This document shows, one piece after another, positions 11,134 to 24,000 of a stretch of DNA of 64,000 nucleotides. This stretch comes from Morinoia aosen (Eukaryota > Arthropoda > Malacostraca > Amphipoda > Talitridae). The DNA is taken from NCBI GenBank assembly GCA_030386875.1, contig CM059567.1, positions 51,754,020 through 51,818,019 of the forward strand. The letters are read 5' to 3'. The notes below the pieces were generated by a model. That model was not told the origin of the DNA, did not search any database, and saw only the letters and a program-made list of their open reading frames with translations. Position numbers and translations under genes: made by a program. Position 1 is the first letter of the stretch. The number at the start of each line of letters is the position of its first letter.

Positions 11134-11608
11134 GATCAATACATATATACACAATTACACACTCAATACACCTATTTATGAATATGAAAAACTCGGTTAA
11201 CCATTAGAAGCCATTTAAAATAATTTCGGCATCCAGTCGTTACTACCGTTCGTTAGTAAAGTTCTAACGCGTGTAAATAGAACATTAAAGCGTCTCAAAC
11301 TTAAATCTCGAAACTTACAAATTGAATAGCCATTTCATTCATTCTTGTATGCATGCTGGAAGTACTTTATGAAAACAACCAGACAAACACATGAAAATAG
11401 ATCTTGCAACCACGATGACATCAGACACACACTCTACGCGATGAGTTTAATAGTTAAATAGAGCAGTAAAATTCATTCAAGTCTTCAAGACGGTTTTAGA
11501 GCTCATGAGGTAATTAAAAACAAGTTGCAAGCTAAGTTAAGTGTTTATGTAATCGTATTCGATAACGCACGTCTGTACTGGAGCACACCGATCGGAATTA
11601 CAATTTGA
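11134..11608. other. Spacer between MITE copies
   Basis: AT-rich DNA with no recognised feature. Confidence 0.5.
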
Positions 11609-11837
11609 TTAGCATATTGACTACGATGCGTTAAACTGAAGTTCAATATACTACTCAAATTTAAAGTCAAAAGTTGCTAAAAATTTTATATAGAGCAAAC
11701 ATAACTGGCTAAAATAAATATCATTAGATTAATAAGTTTGTTAAAAAAAATTTCAAACGACCCATGGATGGGTCGTTTTGCAGCTGGAAAAACTGAAGCA
11801 CGACCCACTGGCGGGTCATACTGCAATGAATTGTTAA
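11609..11837 (+). mobile_element. TTAA-flanked MITE, family 1 copy C (diverged)
   Basis: Same architecture as copies B and D, but the left terminus has decayed to 'ttagcatattgactacgat' and both palindromes have central mismatches. Its right-hand TTAA (11834-11837) is also the left TTAA of copy D. Confidence 0.8.
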
Positions 11838-12063
11838 CACGTTAGTTGCGATGGGTTAAACCGAAGTTCAATATTCAACTTGAATTTAAAGTCAAAAGTG
11901 ATAAGCAAATTTGTAAATATCAAACATTAACTGGGCCTGTTAAATACCACTAATTTAGAAAGGTTGTTAGAATTTTTCAAAACGACCCATCGATGGGTCG
12001 TTTCGCAGCAGGAAAAACCTAAGCACGACCCACCGGTGGGTCGTGTCGCAGTCAACGTGTTAA
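11834..12063 (+). mobile_element. TTAA-flanked MITE, family 1 copy D
   Basis: Intact copy with TTAA at both edges and terminal repeats TTAACACGTTAGTTGCGA and, inverted, TTAACACGTTGACTGCGA. Perfect palindromes lie at 11980-12003 (24 bp) and 12024-12045 (22 bp). It abuts copy C with a single shared TTAA, so it probably inserted into copy C's target site. Confidence 0.88.
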
Positions 12064-13756
12064 ATTAGGTATTGGATGCACTGAACGCAATACTATGCTA
12101 GTGCACGTTCGTAATCATCAATTGTAAGATTGTAATCTGTATTCTATAGAGAATGTTTGCCCAGAGCTAACGATTTTGATCGTACTATGCATTCTTCTGA
12201 CAGAAAATTTCTTATCAAAATGAAAAAATAATTTGCCACAAATAAAACTTGAATATCAACTCGTCCAAAACACTTGCTTCATTTAGAAGTAATTTGAAGT
12301 CTTTCCATCTAATATGAATGGAAGAAATCGAATTAAGCATGTCAGGGACTTTTATTAGAATCCTGGCCATTATTTAAGATACATTGGGCGGGCCCTGTCG
12401 ACGTAGTGTCTAGAGGCTGCGCGGCCTGAGACTGCAAGCGGAGGCGTTATCGATGATTGCGCTTCAGCGGAAATTTTATGTGAGGTCAGGGTTACAAAAA
12501 TGGCAATGCCATGTCTCAAGTGTGGCAGAAATTCAAAAAAGAAACGTTCTAGACACGAAACTTCTTCATTTACGGAACACAAAAACTGATTCGGTATTAT
12601 TCAATTCATAGTAGTATTACTCAAAATAGAATGACCCCGATTACAAGTTTAAAATGGCAGGACAAATTTACTCATCACTGAAATTTCATTACAAAATTAC
12701 CGAAATTTTTAAAATTTTTAAATTGCTCCATCTGATGGAAGAATATAAACAACTTGCGATGTATTTACACAAAGCGACACGCTGTGAATTTCAGTACTTG
12801 ACAGCGGTCTTCACAACATTTACCTCAAAGCAAGTACAGTATGGTCTTGAGAATCGATTCTTGGAAGCAACTTAGAGCAAGCCGCGTTTGGTGAGCTGTA
12901 TCTGTTAAACTGGAACTGACATCCCAGCTTGTGAATGCGTTTTGTAGAGTTGCTCTTGTTCAGTTCCATGAATCAAGTCGAGGGCTGAACCGTGCCATGA
13001 GACCAGGGCTTTTGATGACATTACAGCGACACGGCGGCACTCGCGCCTCCGACCCGTTACAGGAATCCTGCTCGAAAGTTTTGTCTTTATATTCCTCCCA
13101 TCATCCTGCGCTGTCATGTTGTAATTTCCTCTGCTGTTGAATTATTGCCGTCGGAAGATCGAGAGTTGAGATCAACGCGTTTTAAACATTTAATGCATGA
13201 TTCCAGATCTTCATTTCGCTAGGAGCTTCTTCTCAAGTTCCCATTTTTTTAGTCACGTATAAAAACTGTTATTTGTTCACCGAACCCATTGATTTCAAGT
13301 ACGAAGAACACGATAGTTTGGATGGCAAGCGTTAGTTCCGCGCACCTAAAAAGCAAAATTTGTTTAGGACATACAATCTTTATCTTCAATGAAAAGCTTA
13401 TTGCCTAAGTTTGAAGCTCTTTTCTAGTATCAGTATTCGAAAAAGGTCAGGCGAACAACATCATCTAACCGAGATACTTCATTTTACACCGTTGGAGATC
13501 AATTAGTTCCTATAATTTTATTTTATGCGCAAATTTGCGCTATTGTTCATTGAGGCCTCACGATTCGATTTCTTAATTTTTTTCCTCCTTATCGAAAAGA
13601 ATTTCTCGCTAAATTTGGGAAAAATCGCGGCACTTGTATGCCACCTAATTCTTTTCTTAAACTACCAAAAGTCAGCATAACGCACCTTGACCACTTGAAT
13701 TAGGGGAGTTCGAAGCCCGTTACTTGACAATGAATGAAATTATCATTTGACGTACA
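12064..13756. other. Non-coding DNA, nothing recognised
   Basis: Contains overlapping open frames on both strands around 12905-13140 and one at 12654-12875. None has a recognisable domain or good splice context. Confidence 0.45.
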
Positions 13757-14077
13757 AGATTTATTGATTATAAGAAAGTTTCAGCTTTCCTTTACCACAA
13801 CAAAGATATTCAAAGAGAAGAAGGATGAAGGCAACATTTAGTGTGGAGTTAAGGGAACTCGGAATCTATGCAAAAGGTGCATAGAAACAGAAAGCTAATA
13901 AAGAAGTTCACGAAACAAAAAAAAATTGTAGAAGAAAGCAGTAGATACTGAAAAACAGGACAGTAATGAATCAAAATAAAATGGTCCCTAACAAAAAAAA
14001 CCTGTTCTATTTCAACAAAATGAAGACCTACCAAACCTTTAGCTCAGGACCTCACATAATCCCCCTGGGAGCGCTAA
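13757..14077 (-). repeat. Family A retroposon with 13-bp target-site duplication
   Basis: The flanks carry a perfect direct repeat, CATTTGACGTACA, at 13744-13756 and 14078-14090. The plus-strand right end stops at 'ccccctgggagcgctaa', so the two terminal hairpins of fuller copies are missing. If minus is the sense strand this is ordinary 5' truncation, the usual outcome of target-primed reverse transcription. Short subfamily: the ~24-bp segment before 'gcatagaaacag' is absent. Confidence 0.88.
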
Positions 14078-14090
14078 CATTTGACGTACA

Positions 14091-14551
14091 TTAAACGCAC
14101 TTTTACATACGGTGCGCATGAACCATTTAAAAGCACCATTTTCCTCACTTTATGATGCTGATATCAGTCATCGAAGGTCAGAGTTAGTTAGTTAGAAGTC
14201 GTAGTGATTAAATAGTTTTCAAGCATTGGCAATAACTGAACCCTGAATCAGACCGCGCATGATGAATTTCAACGCCGAACACATAATTGATGCCCTTGAA
14301 TACGGCCAAAATACAGAGTATGTAACCAAATAATTTATTCTACCCAGGCTTTCACCCATCATTAATCATTCAGCACATCTTGGGAACATCGTTCTTTGGA
14401 GAGATTTCGCGCTTCTCAAATCAGGAATAATCTAGCTACACGTAAACTACAGAAGTTGTACGCGTTGTGAAAGGCGGATTGTTTCAGTTTCAAGATTTGG
14501 CATTTTTACTTCCCTTCCCGCGTTTCAATAATATTCAGTCGCTAAACTAGT
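14091..14551. other. Non-coding DNA, nothing recognised
   Basis: No gene or repeat supported. Confidence 0.45.
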
Positions 14552-15015
14552 AGGGAACTCTAAAATTAGGAGTAGTTTTTTTTTTCTACAAGCTGCAAGT
14601 ATTCTATTTTGTTCTTGCTTACATTCATCGAGCACGCACCCAGGAGTTGTGCTCGTAAATATTTCAAATGGGGAACTTTAAAATAAAGTGTAGTTTCTTT
14701 GCTACAAGCTGCAAGTATTCTATTTTGTTCTTGCTTACATTCATCGAGCACGCACCCAGGAGTTGTGCTCGTAAATATTTCAAATGGGGAACTTTAAAAT
14801 AAAGTGTAGTTTCTTTGCTACAAGCTGCAAGTATTCTATTTTGTTCTTGCTTACATTCATCGAGCACGCACCCAGGAGTTGTGCTCGTAAATATTTCAAA
14901 TGGGGAACTTTAAAATAAAGTGTAGTTTCTTTGCTACAAGTCGCAAGTATTCTATTTTACTCTAGCTTTCATTCATCGAGCACGCACCCAGGAGTTGTGC
15001 TCGTAAATATTTCTC
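14552..15015. repeat. 116-bp tandem array, four units
   Basis: Period is exactly 116 bases: 'ctacaagctgcaag' starts at 14586, 14702, 14818 and 14934 (the last as 'ctacaagtcgcaag'). The middle two units are nearly identical, while the outer ones are more diverged. 116 is not a multiple of three, so the overlapping minus-strand open frames are by-products. Confidence 0.95.
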
Positions 15016-16477
15016 ATGGTTTTCACACGCACCACACTCAATGTTTTTCACAATAAAAAATCGTAAGCCAAACCGACTGTAATTTATTTTGCTACGACTA
15101 CCTCAAGCAAATATTTAAATAACGCAATTGAAATTTTCACCGTATTTCGACTAAATTTCAAAAATCCGAACGCGATCTTGGAAGAAGAAGCTACATCAGA
15201 TTTGAGAGAGCAGAAAATTTGAAATCTTCAGATGACTTTAACACAAAATAGATAATTACCAACATAACCAATTACCTTTAATCATACGAAACAAATTTCC
15301 TAAAATTGCATGACATTCCGACGTGAAAAATCTCTCACATATGTTTCTACTTCACTCTGCACTAGCTATTTTAGCATAAATATTTAATGTATCGAGGACC
15401 TAATTCTGCATTCACATTTCTCATTTAAAATCAATAGTTGAATTGAACTGTTCATACAATCCTGAAATCTTCGAGACAATTGGGTGGCATTCTCGGAGCA
15501 TATCTTATTAAGATGTTGAGGCACTGAGCTGAATTACAGCACTCTGTCTGACCACGCTGTCTCCTCATTCCATTTTCCTGTAAAGGCCACACGAAGCACA
15601 CCGCCAATCGCGTCTGAACCCACCACACCCACACTTAGCGGTCACATCTCTGATAAGCAAATTCTTCTCGAGGTCGTCAAGGGTCCTTTCAAAATATGTT
15701 GAGTGTTTGCCAGTCTGCGAGTGACGCTAAAAGCAGGATTTTCCAAGGCTCATTTACTTTATCGCTGCGTCGTCTGCAGTTTCCACCATTTGCGTGAACC
15801 TAAGAGCGAATGATGGCCGGGCTCGGACATGGGTGAGGTGTGTTGTGTTTTTAGCCTGCGAGGAAATTCTAATTTTACTCGTGCTAAGAGCAAGAAGAGT
15901 AATTTAAAATTTGAGCAAACATTTATTTAGATGTTGAAATTTCGTACATCCTGTTGATAATCCTCGGTGAAATATATGTACTTATGGCAATTTGCGCATA
16001 GATTATTAGTGAAGGGGCAAGTATTTCTTAAATGAATCTGGTTTTATACTTAGTTTCCTAGCGAAGAAATATTTCAATAGCATTAAAATAATCACTGTTT
16101 GAAATTTCTGTCCACGTGAAAATTTCAGATTATTCATGAAGTTGACATAGATAATAAACCCGTCATTGAGCGTAATGGGATATATCAAAATTGACAAACT
16201 CACGACAATTGACATAAAACATTTCCGAACCTGTTAATAAAGCTTGTCAATTATTATCGATTTAGTACCATTCAGTGTTACATTCTGCACCGATTGTTGA
16301 GACTAATGATCAACTATTTCATCATTCGATTCTTGTAACACTTGAACCAACGTACGCGTTTGCGGTGAATAAGTGTGCCATTTCATTCAAACGATTTGCA
16401 TGCTTCAATACCGAATTCGATATTCGTCTCAATGCGCCACTCTGAATTCGTAACGTCAGGTCCCGACCAGGACTTAC
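15016..16477. other. Non-coding DNA, nothing recognised
   Basis: Short frames at 15452-15634 and 16006-16215 (minus) lack recognisable content. No repeats were seen. Confidence 0.45.
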
Positions 16478-16590
16478 CTCGGCCTCCTCCATCAGGCCTC
16501 GCTTTGTTCGCTCGCGCTCGGGGCGCCGCTCTCTTCCTATGCTGGATTGACAGTTTACCAGGCCAAGGAAGTGGCAATTTTCTTGCAATA
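16478..16590 (-). CDS. Candidate first exon ending in a consensus splice donor
   Basis: On the minus strand a GC- and CpG-rich pocket ends with GAG|GTAAGT (exon edge at 16478), a textbook donor. Just upstream is ATG (16492) followed by four codons, reading M-E-E-A-E up to the donor; the frame stays open upstream to 16588. A short first coding exon or a 5' UTR exon would look like this. No protein family is recognised, no acceptor or downstream exon was identified, and the start context is weak. Coordinates upstream of the donor are approximate. Confidence 0.3.
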
Positions 16591-16599
16591 GCGCCGACC

Positions 16600-18721
16600 A
16601 TCACGCAATTACTACAGCTATTCAAGCTTCTCTTAGGAGTTAATGTGATCCCGTCACTACACAGCCTGTCCTTCTAGGCTTCTTGGAAGATACGGCCTTC
16701 GTATATGCAATGCAGTAAATGTTTCTCTTTGTCTGCATCGCACCGACATTACGCGTGCTCTTTTAAGGTAGCTTGTGTAACTGGCACAATTCATTCTTGC
16801 CTAGCATCGTTACGCTGCGTTATTGTGTATGTAACTCAAATAACTTGCTGTGCTCTATTATCTGCCTCGTTTCCGTACTCAAAGGCATTTTTGAGAGTTT
16901 GTTACTGTAATTTTTATAGCCCCTAGATCATGCTCTTGCCACCGTACTTGTGCTGAAATATCCAACGAATAATTTTTATAATTTTTGAAAACATTGTAAA
17001 ATTAATAGACAATAAAAACCAAATTCTCAAAAAATATCATAGCAAACGTAGGAATCCAACCATCCTCAGGAGTTCAGGATACGATTCCCGAGCTCCTTCC
17101 TATGAAGATGCACTTGTGAAAAACACATATTAGTACTTATTAAAGTCTCCGCTGGACTACAAAGGCTCTCTGAACCAATTACTGAACTTCAAACCTGAAT
17201 AAATTCTCGTAACTTCCGTATAATAGTACTTCGAGACCTTAGTTTATCAAAAGGTCAAAATTTCACGTTTTGAAGACGTAAAGTTTGACAAATATTTAAG
17301 AAAACAAAATATAAATTTGAAGAGTTAGTGCAAAAATATTCTTATTAATATAAAGCGCTCACGTTGCATGAAAGTAACTTAATAATTACTAGGAAGTCCA
17401 TTGCAGAGTAGAAAATCTTGTAAATAACTGTAGTTATTTGAAATACAATGCTTATTAACAAGCTTTAAATATTTTCCCAATTGTTGAACATGTCCTAAAT
17501 ATCTTAGGTCTGTTTTTATGGGTCAAATTCACATTATCGACTTGTTACAAATTAATTGAAAGAATAACACTTTGCTTCAAATTAGAAGAACAGCTGGCCA
17601 TCATTCGTGAACGTTCTTCGAATTGGACACCATTCGGGATATGATTCTGTCTGAGAAGCTGTCACTTCACTGCCTTGGGGTGTGGCGAGTGTCGTCGTCT
17701 TGTTGACGTCTCCAACGTATCTCAAGTCTTGTGGTTGAGTTACAAAAATGGTTTATCGAACGTTGAAAAGTACATTGTCCTTGCTAATGTACGGTTATTC
17801 GCTTGCTCGGAAAGTAAAAAAGTCTTATAAGATTACCTTCACTATACCAGAGACCTGTTCTCATGGCACTCGGAGTTGAGCTTTATTTAAACGTGGTATT
17901 GTAGTTAATCCCTACTAATCCAAATTTCGCTTCATTTATTTCCGTTTCATGCCGTAGAAATCCTTACTTTTTTGCTTGAATATTCTTTTTGTATTTTTAA
18001 AAGCTAAAAGCTAAAGCGAAAGACTACTCTTGCCCGTACGTTTACTCTCTTCTACTCTTTCGTAACTTTTGGCCGAAGGGGCCGTTAACAATTGTCATGT
18101 ATGCTTCAAAGTTTTCATCAGCACTATTAGAATTTATCTGCAACTTCTTTATTTTCAATAAAATTACGAGTGATCCTTTCCATCGAAGTACTCCTATTTT
18201 TACCGACAATGTTTCAATCGTCCGACGCAAATAAAGGCTCGCAAGAAACATGCACCGATGCTGGACTGCGAAATGAGCTTCATTTGTTTCCGCCAGCTCA
18301 CACAAAATATTATTTCTGATTTGAAGGCAGCAGTTGCTGTCATTGACAAGAAAAGAAGATGGCCTGATCGAGTCGTGGAATAACTGCTAGCAACTCCAGT
18401 AATGTACCGCATGAGCCCTCAAGCATGATGGTGCATTTATGCATCCGTATAACCTACATTGCTGGAATATATTATGAATTTTCAATCATTTATTAGTTCA
18501 TCAATATAATAGCAATGTTAACGGTTTTTTTATCCGTTCCTTATACGTTTTATGCTTTTTCCATACTTTAGTACGGAAATGTTTGTTGGCACGAGTTATT
18601 GTCTATCAACTATTTAACTCCGTAAATGGATTAAAAATATTAGCTCAAACTTCAAGTTTGCTTAAGTCTATGCAACCGCAGCACAGGTGTTCACATGACA
18701 ATAAAATGAAAGCCTTGTTTA
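16600..18721. other. Non-coding DNA, nothing recognised
   Basis: Mostly unique AT-rich sequence. Open frames at 16705-16926, 18042-18305 and 18200-18412 show no recognisable domain. Confidence 0.45.
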
Positions 18722-18990
18722 TGTACTCAGGAGTTGTGTTCCCGTGCCTTACAAATAAAAACAGCAAAATTGGAAAGGCTTATGAAACAACGTACGATTT
18801 GCAGAAAAAAAGCAATATGTATTGGAAAAAAGACGGTAGGAAAAATAGTCTTGAACCAAACAAAAACCATATATATGCTTTTTCAACAAAAGGAAAATTT
18901 ACCAATTTTTCCGCTTAGGACCTCACATTTTCCTCCTGGAAGCACTAAATCCCACAGAATCAATAGTTGTTCCCCACAGAGGGGAGCTTA
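18722..18990 (-). repeat. Family A retroposon, partial diverged copy
   Basis: Keeps 'gttgtgttcccgtgcc', 'cttgaaccaaacaaaaacc', 'tttcaacaaaaggaaaatttacc', 'cctcacattttcctcctggaagc' and the terminal 'gttccccacagagggg'. The plus-strand left half with the tail is missing. Confidence 0.7.
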
Positions 18991-19429
18991 ATTAAGTATC
19001 CAAACTATTAAAACAACATTCATCAGACGTTTTACTACGGTTTTAAAACATTTTATCAGCTGAAGGTAAGCGCCAATTCGAGTTAAAACTGCACTACGAA
19101 GCGACCAATTTCTAAGAGAGCCAACAATCAATTACGATTACTCCAAAAACGGCAAGCGATGTTTTTATCACTTGCAACATTCATTATTTGTTCGGAGACG
19201 TTCTTTGAAAAAAACGGCTCAAAGCGCTCGTAGTAATCGGGAAATGTTCAGCCAGATGTTGTAGTCTGAAAATTAGGGCTTGACGTTTGGCGCTAATCGG
19301 CCGTAAATCAGCGCTCCGGATGCTGAATTGATTCATTGCGCAGCCTGGGAATCAATACGGCGCCGAGTATCGCAGCGAGCGCTGCCGCTCCAGCGCCAAA
19401 ACTTTAGTTCTGATCACCTCCCAGGCTTG
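18991..19429. other. Non-coding DNA with a GC-rich pocket
   Basis: 19265-19400 is clearly GC-richer (for example 'cggcgccgagtatcgcagcgagcgctgccgctcc'-type composition). No open frame with splice sites was found. It may be a regulatory element. Confidence 0.35.
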
Positions 19430-19740
19430 GATTAGATGTTAGTTTACGCCTCCCTAACCGCTAAAAAAGCACGTTCCGAAGCGAGGACGAAAGAAGGCAC
19501 CATTTAGTATAAAGGAACGCTGAGTCGATGCAGAAGGGGCATAGAAACAGTAAGTTGAGAAAGAAGTTTATGAAACAAGATAAAAGTGGAAGAAGAAAGG
19601 AGTAGGTGCTGGAAAACAGGACAGCAGTGAATCGAAAAAAGGTGATCCTCAACATAAAAAAAATTTATTTCAACAAAAAGAAGGCCTACCTAACTCTCAG
19701 CTCACGCCTTCACCTCTCAGGCCGTAACACTCCTCTGAGC
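19430..19740 (-). repeat. Family A retroposon, short subfamily
   Basis: Left tail 'ggattagatgttagtttacgcctccctaacc', then the full middle with 'gcagaaggggcatagaaacagtaag' (24-bp segment absent) and 'caggacagcagtgaatcg'. The right end is degenerate from about 19712. No target-site duplication was found. Confidence 0.85.
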
Positions 19741-20970
19741 CAAGGCCTGGTGTCCCACTTAATCCAACAATGAATAGGAAATTTTCCCACGTCGATTATG
19801 GTGCATTGCTCAAATGATATGAAGTTAAAAGTTTCTTCGCGCAACGAGATTGGGCTTACAAGCTTGAGAGTACAATCTCATGAGCTGCCAAAAAATAAAC
19901 ATCAGTATTATATCTGAACACTGATTGACACTCAAAATTGAAACTAGAAACTAACACTCAAAATAACACTCAAAAATAACTCGACTGGATATAACATTCA
20001 TTTCAATACATGGAGCATATATGCAATTATAAGAAGTGTAACAACGTTTGCTAAAAATATAAATCTCGGCAATTGAGTTACACACCGGTTGTCAATTGAC
20101 AAAAATTTCAAATATTGAGCGAGACCGACGTTGTTGAGAGGATGACGTCTCAGGCCATCTCCTGTCGGTATAATTGCCGTCGTGCAGCAATAAAATGAAA
20201 TAAAACAATAAAGCGAGAGCAGCAGAGTCAAATTTTACAATTTCAACGAGCTCGTGGTCAGCCGCAGGAATTCTGCCATCAGGCAAATGGAAGTCGACGG
20301 CACAACTTGACTGATCTCTCTATGTTAAAAACACGAGAGGGAGCAAAAATTTGGGGAAGGACTCAATAGAATGGAATGCTATTGTAGAAGTCAGAGATGG
20401 TCAGTTGTGTGGAGAAAGAACTTTCCCAAAAAATAAAAACAAACAACGGACTATAAATTCTAGTTAACAATTAAATTAATATGTTTAGGAAACATTGCAT
20501 GAGAAAAATGAGAAGAGGTAGTTATTGTTTGATTAACTGCGAGATGAACGTAGTTTTTCAAAACTTGGGGTTGATGGAATGAGGAATTGAGAATTCGATA
20601 CCTAAATTTTATTCAAATAGTGTCCGCGAGAAATGGATTAAGTAGACATACTAAATATAATTAACCATAACCCGATCAATGACCGTAAAGGTAATTCGAT
20701 TTTGGCTCGGACTGATTTTGACATCCTCCTCACACCCATAACTATAAGGAGAACTATATATTTCCCCGTAATTATGAAAAAGTATGAGAAACTTGAAAAA
20801 ACTGTAACATAAAATGCAGAGAGCTACCCTTACTTCTAGCGCTCTCCATATAAACATTCTTGAGTATTTTAAGGTGAAAACACAGTTACTTTGATGTCAG
20901 TTTTCTGCTTTGTTGTGATCGGCCGACTGGTGCCCGAGAGGATGGTGTAGCTCTCACACGCACACGACAG
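19741..20970. other. Non-coding DNA, nothing recognised
   Basis: Open frames at 19998-20286 and 20651-20857 on the minus strand have no recognisable content. Confidence 0.45.
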
Positions 20971-21092
20971 GCATTGGTCCGTTTGAATACTCGCGGGAGA
21001 TCAATACAATCTGCACAGCTGCTGGAGCCGATGCCGCTGTTGTTACTATCCTTTGGTAAACACATCGAGGGGCAAAAGCTTTTCGGTGTCCG
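20971..21092 (+). CDS. Candidate internal exon
   Basis: A plus-strand frame is open from about 20877 and stops being needed at CCG|GTAAGA (donor edge 21092). A possible acceptor is 'cacacgacag' ending at 20970. This 122-nt segment would encode about 40 residues with a Leu-rich stretch (P-M-P-L-L-L-L) and no stop. The acceptor's pyrimidine tract is weak and no family is recognised. An overlapping minus-strand frame (20886-21119) is the alternative reading. Confidence 0.25.
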
Positions 21093-24000
21093 GTAAGATC
21101 TTTCTTGAGAAGAACACAAATTACAAATCAGTGATTATACAGTGACTCACATGTAAGCTCTCATGTTAGAGTTCATTTATTTTGTTTGTATTGGAGAAAT
21201 TTCTAAGACGTGCTAACGATTCACGACAGATTTGTAAACCACGCATATAGGTCCCGACAACCGCGTCCAAACTCAAAGAATCCGTCACTGCGTTTTAAAG
21301 AAACAACAAACAGGAGACGGCAACAGGAACTTAATTATTATTTATCATTGATTGTGGATACTCTTAATGACATTGCGAGGCATAAACATCGTTACCAATT
21401 TAAAGATTCAGAAAATTATAAGTTTAAAAAGTTATAAAATAAGTTGAAGCTCACCTGAACCCACTTGAGGAGGACGCAGTGAGGTTCACCTGGGTGCTCT
21501 TTACTGCTTATTAATTGGCCGGGCTCGTGTGGGAGCGGAGACATTATTTCAGGGGAACGCTGTTACAGTATAACCCAGTTGTAGCGTAACCCACAAATGA
21601 TTACAGATATCAGTTAAAATCGAAGAGATTCGTCCACGAACTGAATTTCCATTACTTATTTCAACATTTTTGACATTTCAATAGAGGATGAAACTCAATA
21701 AACCAATTTACAGCGTCGCTCAAAATTAAACTCAAAACAATTTTTTTCAGAACATGAATTTCTTGTTTTAACTAGAAACGAATTTACGAGCATGATGCAC
21801 TATTTATTTAACAGACTTCCAGATATTTTCTATTTTCTGGATTGCATCGGTAATATCAGAATAGTCAATGGCCCTTTTCTTCCGCAGATATCTCAGCGCT
21901 TCACTTGACAAAAAAATTTCCAATACATGCATGCATTTAGCAGGTTACACATACATATAAAAATAAAATATTTACCAGTCTGAGATGTTCTAATTCACGT
22001 AATAGTTAGGGTTGCGCGCACAGTTTCCAAATCTCATGAACCTTATGATAACCAAAGTTTGCACAACTTCTAATTCATAAGGTTCCACTTCCCCCGTCCA
22101 TCACTATTTCTCAAATCGACCTACAAACGCGATTGAAGATAAATCCCAAGTACACACTCGTGTGCAATTAAATTTTCAAAGCACGCATGTTAGACTGGAT
22201 CGATAAATAATTCTTAACGCGATTACAAAGTTGAGATCGAGGAGTACGTTTCCAACTCCCTACTCGCGATCTACACACAACCACACAGCTGGGTATCCAG
22301 ACCGGTACGCTCGCTCCGTGCTCTGTGGTCGGCTGTACAGAACTGGTCGTCCACAGGCGGTCTCCGGCAGTCGTCCCTCCTCACACTTCGTTTCCACGCT
22401 GCCCGTCCTCCAGCTTTCCTCCGCCTATTTTTTCTCTTTTGTGAGATCGTGCGGTTAACGTTTCAACGTCCCTCTCCTCCTCAATGCTGAGTGCACTATT
22501 ATTATGCCCTTTGGAGGAAAAGCCCCTGACCGATTGAGTCTTCTGCATGTAGTCCTTTTAAATGACTCAGCGAACTGCAGCGTCTTCTGAGCAAGCGACC
22601 TATGACAGACGTTAACCTGTAAGTCATAATTGAGCCAGTATTCAGTACTATGAAATTTCCAAACTCTAAATTCACGATTGAGTAAACTTGAAGGTAACGT
22701 TTCAATTTTTCTCTAGGATTGCGCCACTCAAATGTTCTGACATTTAGTAAACCACGTAAAAAATTGAGCAATGGCATAGAAAGATGCTAAATTCAATCCC
22801 ACACGGACGTCCGTGTTTGCCAAGTGGGTAACACTATACAGCGACGCGACCGTTATTCCCGCTGCATAATAATGAACGTGATGAGAAGACCATTCAGCGG
22901 ACCAGTTATGGCGGGCTTTCTGCGCGAGCACTTTTTCTCAGAGGTCCTTTGAGCGGCACATTCTATGGACGAATTCCTCCATTATCGGAGCTGTTGGGCG
23001 GCAATTCGATCGAATCAAGTCTCACGCTTTGGACTGGGCTCACCACGCCTGCTCCTACGGCTAATTGTTTCTGTACCATCGACGGGGTCATCTCTGCGTT
23101 ACATGCGCTTTGGGACTGGAGTATGCAGTCCTTTTGATGCAATGTGTGTCCCCTGGCACTGGAGATAACTCAATAAAAAAATTATAAAGTCTTGTGTGAA
23201 ATTTTGCGTGGATATGCTAAGGGCATAATGATCAATAACCTGTGGTAACTTATGCAACCAAAATGCATGCAGTGACCAGCAGTAGCTGCGTAATCACTAG
23301 GCTCCTCGTGGGACACAAATCTAAAGTTTAAAACATTTTTGTGATAAATTTTAAGCACATCAAAAGTCTGGCACTCTTACGGCAATCCGCCCTGACCATT
23401 GTTATACAAAACAACACGCCCATTTATGCAACACACAAATGAAACAAGCGATATTGATTTACGGAGATGAAAGACGTAAGCCGCTTATGTCTCACAGTTT
23501 ACTTCCCAATGTCTCACAATTTACAAGTTACAACTATAATTGAAATTTTCAACTTATTATTCCTTTAACATAGAGTAGGGAAAAAATGCGCATTCCCGAA
23601 ACTAATAATGACAGTGAGGGAAAATCGTCCCTCCAGAAACGTCTCGACCAAGGACAGCAAGCGGAGCTCGGCAGCAGAAGTCTGCATTGTTGAGCGGAAT
23701 TTCATACTCACGTGATAAGTCATCTCGGATATTCTGCACTAGAGCGCAAAGAACGTCAGATTCTTTAATCAATATTCAATGATGTATAATGGATATTTCG
23801 AGAGAACAGTTCAAAAGGCCAAAAGCTTCGTGCATCGATTCATATTGGACAACAGAATAAATTTAACAACGAATTTTCCGATTTCAATGGCGTGTCTCTT
23901 TTTCATCTACGTGTACAAAAATTATACAAAAAATAGGAACTGAGTGCAAGATGATCAAATACAGCTAAGAATCAATTCTATTATAAAAAATGTAGACAAG

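Noticed and set aside
14566..14867. Repeated minus-strand peptides over the tandem array
   Set aside because: The 116-bp period is not a multiple of three, so the frames are by-products of repetition.
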